Of a DNA stretch of 61,643 nucleotides, positions 61,241 to 61,643 are shown piece by piece. Position 1 is the first letter of the stretch, and each line of letters begins with the position of its first letter. The DNA is from Lachnospiraceae bacterium (GTDB taxonomy: Bacteria > Bacillota > Clostridia > Lachnospirales > Lachnospiraceae), in contig WRBB01000018.1 in assembly GCA_009779895.1 (NCBI GenBank), positions 1 through 61,643 on the forward strand, read 5' to 3'. Below the pieces are notes generated by a model. The model had not been told where the DNA came from and searched no databases. It was given only the letters and a program-made list of their open reading frames with translations. A program made the translations under genes and the position numbers.

Positions 61241-61643
61241 TTATTTTATACTTTTTATCATCTCATTGATTATTTCTACACTTTCTTCAAGGGCATCTGC
61301 AATCACCTCCGGAGACTGCCCCTTGGTCAATTTCTTTTGAATCTGTTCCATCAATTTTTTTCTTTCACCCTGCTCTAATCCTTGCTCCAATCCCTGCTCT
61401 AATCCTTGCTCTAATCCCTGCTCTAATCCTTGCTCTAATCCTTGCTCTAATCCTTGCTCTAATCCTTGCTCTAATCCTTGCTCCAATCCTTGCTCTAATC
61501 CTTGCTCTAATCCTTGCTCCAATCCCTGCTCCAAACCACGCTTTATGCCTTGCTCTAACCCTTGCTTTTCCGCTTCTTCTCTTACATAAGCTTCTCGCAT
61601 CGCTTTAGACCAACGGGCTTTTTCTTGGGCCTCATATATCAAA
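61241..61643 (-). CDS. Rpn-family nuclease-like protein, C-terminal part only
   Basis: The last 133 codons; the N terminus with any PD-(D/E)XK nuclease core lies outside the window, and the apparent TTG start at 61642 is only the window edge. Visible are a helical start (EKARWSKAMREAYVREEAEK), one LEQG, IKRG, fourteen consecutive LEQG units, then ERKKLMEQIQKKLTKGQSPEVIADAL, an end typical of Rpn recombination-promoting nuclease/putative transposase proteins. Assignment rests on this tail alone. Confidence 0.65.
   Translation of the reverse strand, partial: LIYEAQEKARWSKAMREAYVREEAEKQGLEQGIKRGLEQGLEQGLEQGLEQGLEQGLEQGLEQGLEQGLEQGLEQGLEQGLEQGLEQGLEQGERKKLMEQIQKKLTKGQSPEVIADALEESVEIINEMIKSIK
61367..61534. 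repeat. Fourteen tandem 12-bp repeats (LEQG) in the Rpn-like gene
   Basis: Fourteen 12-bp units encode LEQG in frame. Units differ only at synonymous sites. Unit length keeps the reading frame, so slippage would change length without breaking the gene. Confidence 0.95.

Noticed and set aside
61367-61534. Dense 12-bp repeats resembling iterons or a plasmid origin.
   Set aside because: They are in-frame codons for LEQG inside a protein gene, with no Rep gene or AT-rich origin beside them.

Overview
The window looks like chromosomal DNA from a low-to-moderate GC anaerobic Clostridia, most likely Lachnospiraceae-like. Support: a SCIFF peptide with its radical SAM maturase beside a fused secDF, a selenium-dependent molybdenum hydroxylase system, Clostridia-type rimP-nusA-rnpM-ylxQ-infB-rbfA-nrnA-truB-ribF gene order, and sigma-A-like promoters with AGGAGG ribosome sites. 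The genus cannot be fixed from the sequence. All protein genes except tyrA and aroA lie on the minus strand. No rRNA, CRISPR array, insertion sequence or prophage was seen.

Layout from left to right (minus-strand operons are transcribed right to left). (1) 215-7806: a six-gene envelope or exopolysaccharide operon: VTC-type protein, DUF4956 membrane protein, CotH-like kinase, glycoside-hydrolase-like protein, HEAT-repeat membrane protein, family 2 glycosyltransferase. (2) 8036-8253: tRNA-Met and tRNA-Val with promoter and terminator. (3) 8326-27137: sixteen co-directional genes behind one clear promoter: ssnA, ygfK, hydA, ygeX, ygeY, ygeW, arcC, a RidA gene, selenium-dependent xanthine dehydrogenase, mocA, a NifS-like enzyme, selD, a DUF3343 protein, yqeC, yqeB and a YheO-type regulator. 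Together they encode anaerobic purine breakdown plus the selenium and molybdenum cofactor maturation that its hydroxylase needs. (4) 27386-27458: tRNA-Ala. (5) 27539-30427: a CofE-like ligase and an ABC exporter.

(6) 30607-34275: a 1222-residue secreted beta-helix-like protein. (7) 34480-40165: scfA, scfB, secDF, recJ. (8) 40211-45311: PfkB kinase, nitroreductase, MFS transporter, divergent EF-G paralogue. (9) 45518-47934 (+): tyrA and aroA. (10) 47980-57709: the ribosome-maturation and translation-initiation operon behind a rimP-leader-like hairpin, ending unusually in two bacterial-microcompartment shell genes and a DsbA-like gene. (11) 57881-61642: YitT, Abi/HEPN protein, ribbon-helix-helix protein, SPFH protein, and a truncated Rpn-nuclease-like gene with LEQG repeats.

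In the purine operon, the hydroxylase, aminohydrolase and dihydropyrimidinase families suit purine-ring oxidation and opening. YgeX makes 2-aminoacrylate, which RidA can clear. YgeW and ArcC can recover carbamoyl phosphate as ATP. The strongest candidates for undescribed biology are the VTC/DUF4956/CotH/GH/HEAT/GT2 operon and the orphan microcompartment shell genes fused to a translation operon. No gap over 300 bases is unexplained: 7807-8325 and 27138-27538 hold tRNA genes with their promoters and terminators.
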